Under the pieces are notes generated by a model. It did not search any database. It saw nothing but the letters and a program-made list of their open reading frames with translations, and had not been told where the DNA came from. The translations under genes were made by a program, and so were the position numbers. Positions 34,735 through 44,739 of a stretch of 64,000 nucleotides of DNA are shown piece by piece (position 1 is the stretch's first letter; every line of letters starts with the position of its first letter). The stretch comes from Caulobacter ginsengisoli (lineage in GTDB: Bacteria > Pseudomonadota > Alphaproteobacteria > Caulobacterales > Caulobacteraceae): assembly GCF_030814835.1 (NCBI RefSeq), contig NZ_JAUSVS010000001.1, forward strand, positions 935,001 through 999,000. Reading direction: 5' to 3'.

Positions 34735-34827
34735 ACATTTCTCGCGGCAGACCGCGAACGGCCTGCTGTGGGGGAGCGCCCTTATAGGGGGCGTCCCCAG
34801 ACCCGGCAATGGCGAAAACGACGCGTC

Positions 34828-35250
34828 CTAGGGTCGGCGCAAAAGACCGTCCAGCCGGGCCTTGATAGCCTCCAGATCGGCCAGCGTATCGCTCAGCCGC
34901 CCGCGGGCGGCCTCGTCCATCCCCGTATCGGCTGCGGTCTCGACTTCCGGCCAATCCCGCTCGTCCGTCGAGGGCGCGGCCCCGGTTCCCGCGGCGGCCA
35001 GGCGGCGGACGCCCTGTTCCTTGTGCAGCTTCTGCACGCCCTTGATGGTGTAGCCCTCGTCGTGCAGCAGGGCGCGGACCCCGCGCAGTACGGCGATGTC
35101 CTGGGGCCGGTAGAAACGCCGGCCGCCGGCCCGCTTCATCGGGCGGATGAAGGAGAATCGGGTCTCCCAGAAACGCAGGACGTGCTGGGGCACTCCCAGT
35201 TCGTCGGCCGCTTCCGAAATGGTGCGGAAGGCATTGGGGCCCTTCGCCAC
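34828..35250 (-). CDS. MerR-family transcriptional regulator
   Basis: A 140-residue protein with an N-terminal MerR winged helix ([40 protein letters not shown]) and a short C-terminal helical part without metal-binding Cys. This type, next to ihfA and plsX-fabH, is conserved in alphaproteobacteria; its targets are unknown. GTG start at 35250, 13 bases after the ihfA stop, so probably co-transcribed with it. Confidence 0.9.
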   Translation of the reverse strand: MAKGPNAFRTISEAADELGVPQHVLRFWETRFSFIRPMKRAGGRRFYRPQDIAVLRGVRALLHDEGYTIKGVQKLHKEQGVRRLAAAGTGAAPSTDERDWPEVETAADTGMDEAARGRLSDTLADLEAIKARLDGLLRRP

Positions 35251-35263
35251 CGGGGGACCTCGA

Positions 35264-35566
35264 CTAGTCGCCCAGGGCGCGGTCGATACGCGCCTTCATC
35301 ACCTGCGAGGCGCGGAAACCGATCACCCGGCGCGGCTCGATCTCGGCCGGTTCGCCGGTCTTGGGATTGCGGCCCATGCGGGCGCGCTTGGCGCGGACCT
35401 GGAAGACGCCAAAGCCCGACAGCTTGACCGTCGCGCCATCCTCCAGCGCCTCGGCCACCAGGTCGAGGGTGCGCTCGACGAGGCCGGCGCAGTCCTGCCT
35501 GGTCAGTCCGACTTCCTCATGGACGGCCTCGGTCAGGTCCGCCCGGGTCAGGGTCGCGCCCTTCAT
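35264..35566 (-). CDS. ihfA: Integration host factor subunit alpha
   Basis: A 100-residue DNABII protein. It has LTRADLTEAVHEEVGLTRQD, VKLSGFGVFQVRAKRARMGR and NPKTGEPAEIEPRRVIGFRA, the beta-arm with the Pro that intercalates DNA. It bends DNA as a heterodimer with IhfB. ATG at 35566; it lies downstream of fabH on the same strand with an 88-base gap. Confidence 0.95.
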   Translation of the reverse strand: MKGATLTRADLTEAVHEEVGLTRQDCAGLVERTLDLVAEALEDGATVKLSGFGVFQVRAKRARMGRNPKTGEPAEIEPRRVIGFRASQVMKARIDRALGD

Positions 35567-35654
35567 GCTGTCTCCCCCAGCTTGGTCCGTTAAGCCTGCA
35601 TGGCGCGATTATCGCGTCAAGTCAAAGGGTTCCGGTCGGCTCCGGAATCGTCGC

Positions 35655-36626
35655 CTAAAGGCGGATGACGCAGGCGCCCCAGGTCAGCCCGCCGCCCATG
35701 GCCTCGAGCAGCAGCAGGTCGCCCTTCTTGACCCGCCCGTCGCTCACCCCCTCGGCCCAGGCCAGGGGGATCGAGGCGGCCGAGGTGTTGGCGTGCTCGC
35801 CGACGGTCTGGATGACCTTGTGCTCGTCGATGCCCAGGCGGTTGGCGACCCCGGCCAGGATGCGCTGGTTGGCCTGGTGGGGAATGAACCAGTCGATGTC
35901 CGAAACCTCGACCCCCGCCGCCTTGGCCGCCGAAACGACCGCCTCGGAGATGTTGACCACCGCGTGGCGGAACACCTGGTTGCCCTGCATACGCAGCTTG
36001 CCGACCGTCCCTGTGGTCGAGGGGCCGCCATCGACATAGAGCAGGTCCTGCTTGGTCCCGTCGCAACGCAGGGCGAAGCCCAGCAGGCCGCGGTCGTGAA
36101 CCGTCCCCTCCCCTTCGCCCGGCTCCAGGATCACCGCTCCGGCCCCGTCGCCGAACAGCACGCAGGTGCCCCGGTCGCTCCAGTCCATCAGCCGGGTCAT
36201 GGTCTCGGCCCCGATGACCAGGCAGCATTTCGAATGGCCCCGCGCCACGAAGCCGTCGGCCACGGTCAGGGCATAGACGAAACCCGAGCAGACCGCCTGG
36301 ACGTCGAAGGCGATGCCGACCGGGCAGCCCAGCTTGCGCTGCACGATGGCGGCGGTGGCCGGAAAGGTCAGGTCGGCGGTGGTGGTGGCGACAATGATCA
36401 GGTCGACGTCGGCCGGGGTCCTGCCGGCGGCGGCCAGGGCCTTCTTCGCCGCCTCGACCGCCAGGTCGGATACGGCCTGGTCCTCGGACGCGCGGTGGCG
36501 GCGGTGAATACCGGTCCGCTCCACGATCCAGTCGTGGCTGGTATCGACGATCTTGGCCAGATCCTCGTTCGTCACCACGGTTTCGGGCAGGAAGGCCCCG
36601 ACGCCGGTCACCACGCTACGCAGCAC
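35655..36626 (-). CDS. fabH: 3-oxoacyl-ACP synthase III
   Basis: A 323-residue KAS III. The catalytic triad is Cys113 in DVQAVCSGFVYAL, His250 in FIPHQANQRI and Asn280 in GEHANTSAASIP. It starts fatty acid synthesis from acetyl-CoA and malonyl-ACP. The start is GTG at 36626, 5 bases after the plsX stop, so plsX-fabH are coupled as in most proteobacteria. Confidence 0.96.
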   Translation of the reverse strand: MLRSVVTGVGAFLPETVVTNEDLAKIVDTSHDWIVERTGIHRRHRASEDQAVSDLAVEAAKKALAAAGRTPADVDLIIVATTTADLTFPATAAIVQRKLGCPVGIAFDVQAVCSGFVYALTVADGFVARGHSKCCLVIGAETMTRLMDWSDRGTCVLFGDGAGAVILEPGEGEGTVHDRGLLGFALRCDGTKQDLLYVDGGPSTTGTVGKLRMQGNQVFRHAVVNISEAVVSAAKAAGVEVSDIDWFIPHQANQRILAGVANRLGIDEHKVIQTVGEHANTSAASIPLAWAEGVSDGRVKKGDLLLLEAMGGGLTWGACVIRL

Positions 36627-36631
36627 TGGGC

Positions 36632-37699
36632 CTACTCCACTTTATCGTCCGGCGCCGCCGGCGGGGCGGTTTCGGACGTCACGGCGGTCAGCCGTTTGAT
36701 GTTGCGGTCTATCTCGGCCGTGAAGTCGCTGCGCGCAAGGTCAACGGCGACGCGGATGGCGCTGGCATAGCTGCGGGCGTCGGCCCCGCCGTGACTTTTC
36801 ACCACGATGCCGTTCAGGCCCAGCAGCGGTCCGCCGTTGGCGCCGCCCGGATCCAGCTTCTTGCGCATGGCCCCCAGCGACCCGGCGCTCAGCAGCGCCC
36901 CCAGCATCGACAGCGGATTGGCGGTGAAGGCGGCGCGCAGCTCGTTGGCGAAGAACCGCGCCAGTCCCTCGGCGGTCTTCAGGGCGATGTTGCCGGTGAA
37001 GCCGTCGGTGACGATGACATCGACCGTGCCCTTGGCGATGTCGGTGCCCTCGACGAAGCCGTAATAGTCGAGGTCCAGGGTGGTGGCTCGCAGCAGGGCA
37101 TGGGCGCCGCGCACCTCGTCATGGCCCTTCTGGTCTTCCGAGCCGACATTGAGGATGCCGACGCTGGGCCGGGCCGACTTGTAGACGGCGTGGTGGAAGG
37201 CCGCGCCCATGATGGCGAACTCGACCAGCTGCTCGGCGTCGCTCTCGACGTTGGCGCCGACATCGAGGACGGCGGTGATTCCCTTGGCGGTCGGCCAGCC
37301 GGCGACGATGGCCGGGCGGTGGATGCCCGGGGCCATGCGCAGCACCAGCATGGCGATGGCCATCAGGGCGCCGGTATTGCCGGCCGAGACGCAGGCGCCG
37401 GCCTCGCCGGTCTTCACCGACTCCGCGGCGTTCCACAGGCTGGAGCCCTTGCCGCGGCGCATGGCCTGGGCGGGCTTCTCGTCCATGGCGATGAACTTGT
37501 CGGTGTGGCGGACCTCGCAGAGCGGGCGCAGCACGGCATGCTTGGCCAGTTCGGCCTCGATCAGCTTCTCATCGCCATGCAGCAGGAAGCGGACCTCAGT
37601 TCCGTATTGGCGCGCCGCGAGGGCCGCGCCGGCGACGGTCACGGACGGGCCGTGATCGCCGCCCATGGCGTCGATCGAAAGTGTCAGGCTTTCAGGCAA
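36632..37699 (-). CDS. plsX: Phosphate acyltransferase PlsX
   Basis: A 355-residue enzyme. It has LTLSIDAMGGDHGPSVTVAG near the N-terminus, SAGNTGALMAIAMLVLRMAP and VDVIVTDGFTGNIALKTAEG. It converts acyl-ACP to acyl-phosphate for phospholipid synthesis. The start is most likely TTG at 37699, giving MPESLTLSIDAMGG; no ATG fits, and the open frame upstream to 37807 is Arg-rich and not conserved. It leads into fabH. Confidence 0.92.
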   Translation of the reverse strand: MPESLTLSIDAMGGDHGPSVTVAGAALAARQYGTEVRFLLHGDEKLIEAELAKHAVLRPLCEVRHTDKFIAMDEKPAQAMRRGKGSSLWNAAESVKTGEAGACVSAGNTGALMAIAMLVLRMAPGIHRPAIVAGWPTAKGITAVLDVGANVESDAEQLVEFAIMGAAFHHAVYKSARPSVGILNVGSEDQKGHDEVRGAHALLRATTLDLDYYGFVEGTDIAKGTVDVIVTDGFTGNIALKTAEGLARFFANELRAAFTANPLSMLGALLSAGSLGAMRKKLDPGGANGGPLLGLNGIVVKSHGGADARSYASAIRVAVDLARSDFTAEIDRNIKRLTAVTSETAPPAAPDDKVE

Positions 37700-37815
37700 G
37701 ATGGCCAGCGCTCCGTGGCGGACGGCCAGGCTCGGCCGCGCGGCCGGACGATACCGCCGGATGAGCCGGATGCAAGTAGCTCGCCGAAAGCAAGGCTGGC
37801 CTCGCAAACCTGTAT

Positions 37816-38337
37816 TCAGTTGGAATCATCGGCCTTCAACTTCCGGAGTATGGCGAAGGGCGATGCCGGGGTTTCCTCCGGCGGCGGTTCGAACACCGCC
37901 CCGGGTTTGCGGGGGAACGGGTCCAGTTCCAAGGCCAGGTGCTCGACGACATAGCCGGCCAGGTCGATGCGGTCGCTCTCCAGCACGTCGGGCGGATCGT
38001 CGCCCTCCAGATCGACCTCGATCTCGTCGCCGATCGTCTCAGTGGGGGCGTTGGGGCTGCCGGCCGGGACCATGCGGACAAAGACCTGCCCCTCGACCCG
38101 CTCGGGGAAGTCCTCGGCGCTGACGCTGCAGGTCTGGGTCACCTCGGCGACGAAGGCGCCGGTCAGCTCGGCGCCGTCCAGCCAGGCCTTGAGGGCGAGG
38201 TCGGCGGTGAGCGATTCGATCGAGACCAGGCCAAGCTGCCGGGCGACAGCCTTGCGGGCCGCGGCGTCGGCCTCCAACCGAATCTTGGTCGGCGCGCGCT
38301 GGATCTCGCCCAGGCGAATCTCGTGCGTCCAGCTCAC
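37816..38337 (-). CDS. YceD/DUF177 family protein
   Basis: A 173-residue DUF177 protein, the family of YceD, usually beside rpmF-plsX and linked to 23S rRNA accumulation. It has VTQTCSVSAEDFPERVEGQV (one Cys where classical members have a Cys pair), 'D.iDLagyVvEhLaLeLdPFPrkPGAvF' near the C-terminus, and an acidic middle. Its position upstream of plsX fits. The start is GTG at 38337, overlapping the chaperone gene stop by 4 bases. Confidence 0.88.
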   Translation of the reverse strand: MSWTHEIRLGEIQRAPTKIRLEADAAARKAVARQLGLVSIESLTADLALKAWLDGAELTGAFVAEVTQTCSVSAEDFPERVEGQVFVRMVPAGSPNAPTETIGDEIEVDLEGDDPPDVLESDRIDLAGYVVEHLALELDPFPRKPGAVFEPPPEETPASPFAILRKLKADDSN

Positions 38338-38867
38338 GGCGCGGGCGCCCAGGCGACCTGGCCGGCCAGCAGGGCGTCGTCCGGCTGGGCTTCCAGGGCC
38401 TGACGGGCGGCCAGCACGTAGTCGGCCATGACCTCGACCTGGGCGTCCTCGACGCCCTCCAGCAGGGTGCGGCTAACCAGCGCGGTCAGGGAGGTCCGGT
38501 CCGGCAGACCGTCGAAGGCCTGCTCGTAGGACCGGCCCCGGCCGTAGAAGGCCTCGCCCAGGGTCTTCATCCGCTTGGGCACCGCCAGATCGCCGACGCC
38601 CAGCTCGCGGAAGGCGTCGTCCAGGCCGCGCAGATAGGCGTTGAACAGCGCCTGGCTGGTCTCCGCCGCCGCCTCACCGCCGCCGCGCAGGCGTTCGACC
38701 AGCAGAATAACGTGCAGCGTATAGAGCTCGAAACGGCCCTCCCGGGTGTCCGGGACGCGGCCGGCGGCATAGAGGCTGGGGCTGCGCGCCTGGCTCACCG
38801 CGGCCTGGTAGAGGGCCGCGCCGGCGGCCTTGGCGGGCCTGGGCTTGAGCAGCCGGTCGAGTATCAT
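38334..38867 (-). CDS. Ubiquinol-cytochrome c chaperone (CBP3/UQCC1-like)
   Basis: A 177-residue protein of the ubiquinol-cytochrome c chaperone family. It has LYQAAVSQARSPSLYAAGRV, FELYTLHVILLVERLRGGG, LRGLDDAFRELGVGDLAVPK and RMKTLGEAFYGRGRSYEQAF. The mitochondrial counterpart assists cytochrome b insertion in complex bc1. It heads the chaperone-YceD-plsX-fabH-ihfA-merR line of genes on the minus strand. Confidence 0.92.
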   Translation of the reverse strand: MILDRLLKPRPAKAAGAALYQAAVSQARSPSLYAAGRVPDTREGRFELYTLHVILLVERLRGGGEAAAETSQALFNAYLRGLDDAFRELGVGDLAVPKRMKTLGEAFYGRGRSYEQAFDGLPDRTSLTALVSRTLLEGVEDAQVEVMADYVLAARQALEAQPDDALLAGQVAWAPAP

Positions 38868-38982
38868 AGGGTTCGCCTCGATTTCGCCGTGGGCGGCGCT
38901 TAGTGCTTGGGGCGTTGAACTAAGCCGCCGAGGGCGCTAGGTCAAAGCCTGCGCTCGCTCGCGCGCCCCGTTCGGAGACGTC

Positions 38983-39471
38983 ATGTTTCGCAAGTTCGCC
39001 TTCGCCGCCGCCGCCGCCAGCCTGATGGCGACCGGCGCCTGCATGCCGATCACCACCTATTCGGGCTTCCAGGCCGTCGAGGCCAGCCCCGCCGATGTGA
39101 AGATCGGCGAGGACTCCAAGTCCTCGGTGCTGAACAAGCTGGGTTCGCCCTCGGCGACCTCGACCTTCGATCCCAACATCTGGTTCTATATGAGCCAGAT
39201 CACCGACCAGGTGGCCTTCTACCAGCCGCGCGTCGCCCGCCGCGAGATCTATGCGGTGTCCTTCGACAAGGACAGCGAAGCGGTGGTGTCGGTGAACAAG
39301 TACACGCTGAAGGACGGCAAGATCATCGCCTATAACGACCGCGAAACCCCGACCCGCGGCCGCGAGATGACCATCCTCGAACAGCTGCTCGGCAACGTCG
39401 GCCAGGGCGGCCTGCTGCCCAACAGCGACGACGAGGGCGTCCCGGGCCAGCGCCCGAGCGACCGGCGCTAG
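38983..39471 (+). CDS. bamE: Outer-membrane assembly lipoprotein BamE
   Basis: A 162-residue SmpA/OmlA protein. The leader ends in lipobox ATGAC (LMATGACMP). The BamE domain follows: IGEDSKSSVLNKLGSPSATS (the 'G.s..eV...LGsPs' motif), IWFYMSQI, and ARREIYAVSFDKDS. It is the small lipoprotein of the BAM complex that inserts beta-barrel proteins. It is longer than E. coli BamE because of a C-terminal tail. It ends convergent to hppA, separated by a bidirectional terminator. Confidence 0.93.
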   Translation: MFRKFAFAAAAASLMATGACMPITTYSGFQAVEASPADVKIGEDSKSSVLNKLGSPSATSTFDPNIWFYMSQITDQVAFYQPRVARREIYAVSFDKDSEAVVSVNKYTLKDGKIIAYNDRETPTRGREMTILEQLLGNVGQGGLLPNSDDEGVPGQRPSDRR

Positions 39472-39483
39472 AATCACCGCTCA

Positions 39484-39505
39484 TCCCCGCGCAAGCGGGG
39501 ACCCA
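39484..39505. repeat. Single REP-like hairpin
   Basis: CCCCGC-GCAA-GCGGGG followed by ACCCAGG. This is one unit of the hairpin type that occurs in inverted pairs at 15062-15180 and 30455-30556. It lies 13 bases after the bamE stop. Confidence 0.65.
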
Positions 39506-39532
39506 GGCTTCCTCTGTTTCGCCCAAACAAAA

Positions 39533-39560
39533 ACGCCCCGGAGATCGCTCTCCGGGGCGT
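39533..39560. terminator. Bidirectional terminator between bamE and hppA
   Basis: ACGCCCCGGAGA and TCTCCGGGGCGT form a 12-base perfect stem with a TCGC loop. T-rich tracts follow on both strands (TCTTCTTTTG on plus, TTTTTGTTTG on minus), so it can end both convergent genes. The minus-strand side is the stronger. Confidence 0.88.
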
Positions 39561-39584
39561 CTTCTTTTGTCTCGATCGGATCGT

Positions 39585-41711
39585 TTAGCCGATGACGCCC
39601 TTGGCCAGGACGGCCAGCAGCAGCAGCGCCACGATGTTGGTGATCTTGATCATCGGGTTCACCGCCGGGCCGGCGGTGTCCTTGTAGGGGTCGCCGACGG
39701 TGTCGCCGGTGACGGCGGCCTTGTGGGCTTCGGAGCCCTTGCCGCCGTGGTGACCTTCTTCGATCAGCTTCTTGGCGTTGTCCCAGGCGCCGCCGCCCGA
39801 GGTCATCGAGATGGCGACGAAGAGGCCCGTGACGATCACGCCCATCAGCATGGCGCCCAGGGAAGCGAAGGCGTCGACCTTGCCGGCGATGGCCTTGATC
39901 ACGAAGAACAGGACGATCGGCGAGACCACCGGCAGCAGCGAGGGGATGATCATCTCGCGGATGGCGGCCTTGGTCAGGATGTCCACGGCCTTGCCGTATT
40001 CCGGCTTGACCTCATAGGTCATGATGCCGGGGTTCTCCTTGAACTGGCGACGGACCTCGGCGACCACGGCCTCAGCGGCGCGGCCCACGGCGGTCATCGA
40101 CATGCCGCCGAACAGGAAGGGCAGCAGCCCCCCGAACAGCAGGCCGACCACGACATAGGGGTTGGACAGGTCGAAGCTGACCGCGCCCATGCCGTCGAAG
40201 AACGAGCCCGGCTCGGCGTTGGCCGAGAAGAACTTCAGGTCTTCGGTATAGGCGGCGAACAGCACCAGGGCGCCCAGGCCCGCCGAACCGATGGCGTAGC
40301 CCTTGGTGACGGCCTTGGTGGTGTTGCCCACGGCGTCCAGGGCGTCGGTGGAGACGCGGACTTCCGGCGGCAGGCCGGCCATCTCGGCGATACCGCCGGC
40401 GTTGTCGGTGACGGGGCCGAAGGCGTCCAGGGCGACGATGAAGCCGGCCAGGGACAGCATGGTGGCGGTGGCGATGGCGATGCCGAACAGGCCCGCCAGG
40501 TTATAGGTGACGATGATGCCGACGATGATGGTCAGGGCCGGCAGGGCGGTGGATTCCAGGGACATGGCCAGGCCCTGGATGACGTTGGTGCCGTGGCCGG
40601 AGACCGAGGCCTTGGCCACCGACTTCACCGGGCGGAAGCCCGTGCCGGTGTAGTATTCGGTGATGACCACGATGGCGGCGGTGACGGCCAGGCCGACCAT
40701 GCCGCACCAGAACAGGGTATCGGCGCCAAAGGTCTGGAGGCCGACCGTGACGTCGGACTTGACCAGTTCATGGGTGACCCACCAGACCGCGCCAATGGAC
40801 AGCACGCCGGTGACGATCAGGCCCTGGTAGAGGGCGCCCATGATGTTCTGCTTCTTGCCCAGACGCACGGCGAAGGTGCCGATGATCGAGGTGACGATGC
40901 AGACGCCGCAGATGGCCAGCGGCAGCAGCATCATGTTGCCGACGATTTCCTGGCCTTTGAAGAAGATGGCGGCCAGGACCATGGTGGCGACCGTGGTCAC
41001 CGCATAGGTCTCGAACAGGTCGGCGGCCATGCCGGCGCAGTCGCCGACGTTGTCGCCGACGTTGTCGGCGATGGTGGCGGCGTTGCGGGGATCGTCTTCC
41101 GGGATGCCGGCTTCAACCTTGCCGACCATGTCGCCGCCGACGTCGGCGCCCTTGGTGAAGATGCCGCCGCCCAGACGGGCGAAGATGGAGATCAGCGAGG
41201 CCCCGAAGCCCAGGGCGACCATCGAATCGACCACTTCACGGCTGGTGTTCTCCAGGCCCAGCGGCCCGGTCAGCACCGCGAAATAGCCCGCCACGCCGAT
41301 CAGGGCGAAGCCGGCGACCAGCATGCCGGTGATGGCGCCCGAGGTGAAGGCCAGGTTCAGACCCTTGGCCAGGCTCTCGGAGGCGGCCTGGGCGGTGCGG
41401 ACGTTGGCCCGGACCGAGATCAGCATGCCGGCGAAACCGGCCAGGCCCGACAGGACCGCGCCGATGCCGAAGCCGATGGCGGCGTGCCAGCTGATCAGGA
41501 CGCCGACGATGACCAGGATCACCACCCCGACCATGCCGATCGTCATATACTGACGGTTCAGATAGGCCTGAGCGCCTTCCTGGATGGCGGCGGCGATTTC
41601 CTGCATCTTCGCGTTGCCGGGCGACTTGCGCATCAGCACAGCGGTTTGCAGCGCGCCGTAGAGCACGGCCAGCAGGCCGGCTACGATCGCGAGCCAGAGA
41701 AAATTGATCAT
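39585..41711 (-). CDS. hppA: Membrane-bound proton-translocating pyrophosphatase, K+-independent type
   Basis: A 708-residue membrane protein with about 16 transmembrane segments. Catalytic loops are [20 protein letters not shown] with [20 protein letters not shown] and, near the C-terminus, [14 protein letters not shown]. The [10 protein letters not shown] motif has Lys466 where K+-dependent enzymes have Ala, marking the K+-independent H+ pump. It couples PPi hydrolysis to proton export. ATG at 41711 begins the first helix; a start 10 codons upstream is less likely. Confidence 0.97.
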   Translation of the reverse strand: MINFLWLAIVAGLLAVLYGALQTAVLMRKSPGNAKMQEIAAAIQEGAQAYLNRQYMTIGMVGVVILVIVGVLISWHAAIGFGIGAVLSGLAGFAGMLISVRANVRTAQAASESLAKGLNLAFTSGAITGMLVAGFALIGVAGYFAVLTGPLGLENTSREVVDSMVALGFGASLISIFARLGGGIFTKGADVGGDMVGKVEAGIPEDDPRNAATIADNVGDNVGDCAGMAADLFETYAVTTVATMVLAAIFFKGQEIVGNMMLLPLAICGVCIVTSIIGTFAVRLGKKQNIMGALYQGLIVTGVLSIGAVWWVTHELVKSDVTVGLQTFGADTLFWCGMVGLAVTAAIVVITEYYTGTGFRPVKSVAKASVSGHGTNVIQGLAMSLESTALPALTIIVGIIVTYNLAGLFGIAIATATMLSLAGFIVALDAFGPVTDNAGGIAEMAGLPPEVRVSTDALDAVGNTTKAVTKGYAIGSAGLGALVLFAAYTEDLKFFSANAEPGSFFDGMGAVSFDLSNPYVVVGLLFGGLLPFLFGGMSMTAVGRAAEAVVAEVRRQFKENPGIMTYEVKPEYGKAVDILTKAAIREMIIPSLLPVVSPIVLFFVIKAIAGKVDAFASLGAMLMGVIVTGLFVAISMTSGGGAWDNAKKLIEEGHHGGKGSEAHKAAVTGDTVGDPYKDTAGPAVNPMIKITNIVALLLLAVLAKGVIG

Positions 41712-41904
41712 TAGCAAAGCGCCCCTCTTGTTCTTGCGCATGAGCAGCCGTCGACGGGCGTCGCGACCGCTCTCTTGTTGCCCTGACGCGCGAACGCACG
41801 TCTCCCAGAGCCTTAAAGAAGACCGTGTTTGCCAAATACGCCGCCCCGGCGCAATGGCGCCGCTCCAAGCAAGACAAACTGGCGCAAGGGCGCCCCTGGT
41901 ATTG

Positions 41905-42327
41905 CTAGCGCGTGGGGTTGCTGACCCGGCGGCGGGGGGTTTCGAGGACCAGGGTCACCGAGGCCAGGTTCTCGGCCCCGACCAGAGCGGCCGCCTCGCG
42001 CATCAGGCTGGCCTTGAGCTTGGCCTGGTCCAGGCGGTTGTAGTCAGTGGCCAGGGTGAAGGGCGTGCGGTGGCCGGCCCGCACCAGGGCGTCGCGGAAG
42101 TAGGGTTCCTTCTCGCGCATCTTGTTGGCGTCGGCCCGCGTCGAGAGGTTCACCCGCACCGTGGCGAAGACGTAGTTGAGCAGCCGGCCGTTGACCCCGA
42201 TCGGCAGGGCGACCGGCGAGATGTCGACATATTGCCCGACCTTGTCGCTCTTCTTGTCGCCCTCGGCCTCGGCCACGCCCGCGACAGCGAGCATGGGAGC
42301 GGCGGCGAGGAGGTCACGTCTGCGCAT
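41905..42327 (-). CDS. Exported protein of unknown function
   Basis: A 140-residue protein with a short signal ([21 protein letters not shown]) whose RRRDLL start may be a Tat signal. The mature part, [40 protein letters not shown], then [16 protein letters not shown], has a strand-strand-helix layout slightly like the FliL/stomatin-type periplasmic domain, but not enough to name it. It is followed by the D-2-hydroxyacid dehydrogenase gene on the other side of a 42-base gap. Confidence 0.65.
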   Translation of the reverse strand: MRRRDLLAAAPMLAVAGVAEAEGDKKSDKVGQYVDISPVALPIGVNGRLLNYVFATVRVNLSTRADANKMREKEPYFRDALVRAGHRTPFTLATDYNRLDQAKLKASLMREAAALVGAENLASVTLVLETPRRRVSNPTR

Positions 42328-42369
42328 GACCGCAAGGTCTAGGCCGACAAGGTTACCGGCCCCTTGCCG

Positions 42370-43338
42370 TCAGAGCCCGACCTCGGCCTTGCTGGCCTCG
42401 TTGAGCAGCGGCTCGCCCGCGCGGAAGCGTCGCAGGTTCTCCAGGAACAGCTCGTCGCCCCGCCGCAGGGTGCCGTTGCCGGCGTTGGAGGCGTGGGCCG
42501 TGACCCGGACATTGGGGTGAGTCCATGGCCAGCTGCCCGCCGGCAGCGGCTCGGCGCGGAAGACGTCGAGCACCGCAAAGCCCGGCCTGCCCGCCTCCAG
42601 CCCGACGCGCAGGGCGTCCTCGTCGACCAGCTCGCCCCGGCCGATATTGATCAGGATGGCGCCCGGCTTCATGGCCGCGAAGAAGGCGGCATTGGCGATG
42701 TCGCGGGTCTCGTCCGTCAAGGCGCAGGCCAGCACCACCACATCGGCCTGGGGCAGCAGGTCCGGCAGCTCGGCCTGGGTCGCCATGCGGTCGACCAGCG
42801 GGTCGGGCTGGGCGGAACGGCGGACGGCGGTGATCTGGGCGCCGAATCCCTTCACCCGCCTGGCGATCTCGTGGCCGATATTGCCAAAGCCCACCAGCAG
42901 CCAGTGGCTGGAGCCGATCTCGGTGAAGGGCACGCGCTTCCATTCCCGCGCGTCCTGAGCGGCCTGCTGGGCGGCGATGGGGTGCAGCAGGCTGATGCCG
43001 TGGGCGACGACATATTCGGCGATGGGCGGGGCCTGGGCGCTGCTCTTGGAGACCCGAAGGCCCTTTTCGAACAGGATGCGGAACACCGGATTGTCGAGGC
43101 CGGCGTTGAAGGTCTGCACCCACTGGCCGCGCGAGCCCTGGCCGATATGTTTGAAGAAATGGCCCAGGCCCGCGCCGAACGCGTCCAGGCTCAGCCAGTA
43201 GAGCTCGGGATCCACCTCGGCCGCGTCGCGACTGAGCGTGCCGTCGGGGGCCAGGGTGACGATGTCGAGATCGGGGGCCAGGGCCCGCAGGCGGTCCCCT
43301 ACCCGCTTCAGCGCGGCCTCGGTCAGCAGCAGTTGCAT
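42370..43338 (-). CDS. D-2-hydroxyacid dehydrogenase
   Basis: A 322-residue NAD-dependent dehydrogenase of the 2-hydroxyacid family. The Rossmann motif GFGNIGHEIARRVKGFG is followed by a DPLVDRM region and LINIGRGELVDEDALRVGLE with the catalytic Arg-Glu-type layout; the usual catalytic His is replaced in the THPNVRVTAHASN region only by context-typical residues. It probably reduces a 2-oxo acid (glyoxylate or hydroxypyruvate). ATG at 43338 overlaps the thiL stop by 1 base (TGATG). Confidence 0.85.
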   Translation of the reverse strand: MQLLLTEAALKRVGDRLRALAPDLDIVTLAPDGTLSRDAAEVDPELYWLSLDAFGAGLGHFFKHIGQGSRGQWVQTFNAGLDNPVFRILFEKGLRVSKSSAQAPPIAEYVVAHGISLLHPIAAQQAAQDAREWKRVPFTEIGSSHWLLVGFGNIGHEIARRVKGFGAQITAVRRSAQPDPLVDRMATQAELPDLLPQADVVVLACALTDETRDIANAAFFAAMKPGAILINIGRGELVDEDALRVGLEAGRPGFAVLDVFRAEPLPAGSWPWTHPNVRVTAHASNAGNGTLRRGDELFLENLRRFRAGEPLLNEASKAEVGL

Positions 43339-44303
43339 CAGTGGCTCCAGCCCAGACGGTCGGGGGTGACGACTTCCCCCTGGAAGCGGGTGGTCTGCTC
43401 GCCCTCGGTCAGCCGACCGACGACGGTGGCGGGCACGGCGCCGACCTCGGCCTGGAAGGCTTCCAGGGCCTGCGGCGCGACGGCGCAGACGATTTCATAG
43501 TCGTCGCCGCCGGTGGCCAGGGCGATGCGGGCGCCGGCCTGATCCTCCTGCCGTTCCAGCCAGCGCGCGGCGGCGGGCGACAGGGGCAGGCGTTCCAGCT
43601 CGATCTCCAGGCCACAGCCGCTGGCCGTGGCGATGTGGCCCGCATCGGCCAGCAGGCCGTCGGAGACATCGGCGGCGGCGCTGGCATGCCGCAGGGCCAC
43701 GCGCCATCCCAGGCGGGGCTCGGGAAGCTGGTAGCGGCGGACGAGGTAGCTGTCCGGCTCGGTGAACTCGCCCTGCAGCGCCTTCAGGCCCAGCCAGCCA
43801 TCGCCGATCATTCCGCTGACCACCAGCAGGTCGCCGGGCTTGCCGCCACCGCGCCGGACCATGCCGCCGGGATCGACCCGGCCCATCATGGTGGCCGACA
43901 GCGTCCAGGGACCGGGGGTGGAGACCGTGTCGCCGCCCAGCAGGCTGAGCCCGAAGGCGCCCTGGTCGGTGGCCAGGCCCTTGGCGAACATCTGGCGGCG
44001 CCGCCAGTCGGCGTCCCTGGGCCAGGCCACGGTCATCAGATAGCCGAACGGCACGGCGCCCTTGGCGGCGAGATCCGACAGATTCACCCGCAGCAGCTTG
44101 CGCGCCACCATGTCGGGCCGGTCGGAGGCCAGGAAATGCACGCCTTCCACCAGGCAATCGCTGGTGACGACGATCTGGTTGGCCTCGTCGATCTCGGGGA
44201 TCAGGGCCGCATCGTCCAGCAGGTCGAACGCCTCGGGCGCGCCGCGCGTCAGGGGACGCAGCAGGCGCGCGATCCAGTCGAACTCGTCAACCGGCTCGCT
44301 CAT
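43338..44303 (-). CDS. thiL: Thiamine-monophosphate kinase
   Basis: A 321-residue ThiL of the AIRS/PurM fold. It has [20 protein letters not shown] with the Asp cluster, [43 protein letters not shown] and [19 protein letters not shown]. It phosphorylates TMP to the cofactor TPP. ATG at 44303 overlaps the nusB end by 17 bases; a longer frame to 44381 has no conserved sequence. The nusB-thiL link is typical of proteobacteria. Confidence 0.93.
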   Translation of the reverse strand: MSEPVDEFDWIARLLRPLTRGAPEAFDLLDDAALIPEIDEANQIVVTSDCLVEGVHFLASDRPDMVARKLLRVNLSDLAAKGAVPFGYLMTVAWPRDADWRRRQMFAKGLATDQGAFGLSLLGGDTVSTPGPWTLSATMMGRVDPGGMVRRGGGKPGDLLVVSGMIGDGWLGLKALQGEFTEPDSYLVRRYQLPEPRLGWRVALRHASAAADVSDGLLADAGHIATASGCGLEIELERLPLSPAAARWLERQEDQAGARIALATGGDDYEIVCAVAPQALEAFQAEVGAVPATVVGRLTEGEQTTRFQGEVVTPDRLGWSH

Positions 44304-44739
44304 CCCGCGCGATTCCATCCAGGGCGCCGTTGACGAAACCGGCTTCGGGGCCCTCGAAGAAGGACTTGGCGATCTCGACATATTCGTCGATGGCGACCTC
44401 GACCGGCACGTCGGGCCGGCGCATCAGCTCGAAGGCGCCGGCGCGCAGGATGGCCCGCAGGGTGGCGTCCAGCCGCTCCAGCCGCCAGCCCTCGGCCAGC
44501 CGGCGGATGACCGCCTTGTCGATCAGGCCCTGCTCGGCCACCACGCCCCGCACCAGCTCGCCGAAGAAGGCTTCATCGGCAGCGGCCAGGGTCTCGCTGC
44601 CCTCGCCGTCCAGCCCGCGGTCGAAGCGGTGCTCGCTGAACTCGCGGACCACGGCCTCGGCCCCGACGCCGCTGACTTCCATCTGATAGAGGGCCTGCAC
44701 GGCGGCCAGACGGGCGACCGAACGTTTCTGGCGGCTCAT
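44287..44739 (-). CDS. nusB: Transcription antitermination factor NusB
   Basis: A 150-residue NusB. It starts with the Arg-rich [20 protein letters not shown], then the helices of [20 protein letters not shown] and [18 protein letters not shown] with [16 protein letters not shown] at the end. With NusE (S10) it binds boxA RNA for rRNA antitermination. ATG overlaps the ribH stop by 4 bases. Confidence 0.95.
   Translation of the reverse strand: MSRQKRSVARLAAVQALYQMEVSGVGAEAVVREFSEHRFDRGLDGEGSETLAAADEAFFGELVRGVVAEQGLIDKAVIRRLAEGWRLERLDATLRAILRAGAFELMRRPDVPVEVAIDEYVEIAKSFFEGPEAGFVNGALDGIARDERAG

Noticed and set aside
39567..41714. A 715-codon open frame on the plus strand opposite hppA
   Set aside because: The translation is a low-complexity Gly/Asp/His-rich sequence with no domain pattern. 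It is the mirror of GC-biased third codon positions in hppA.
41712..41904. Regulatory element or small gene between hppA and the exported protein
   Set aside because: The roughly 190 bases show no clear promoter, hairpin or coding frame that I can support.
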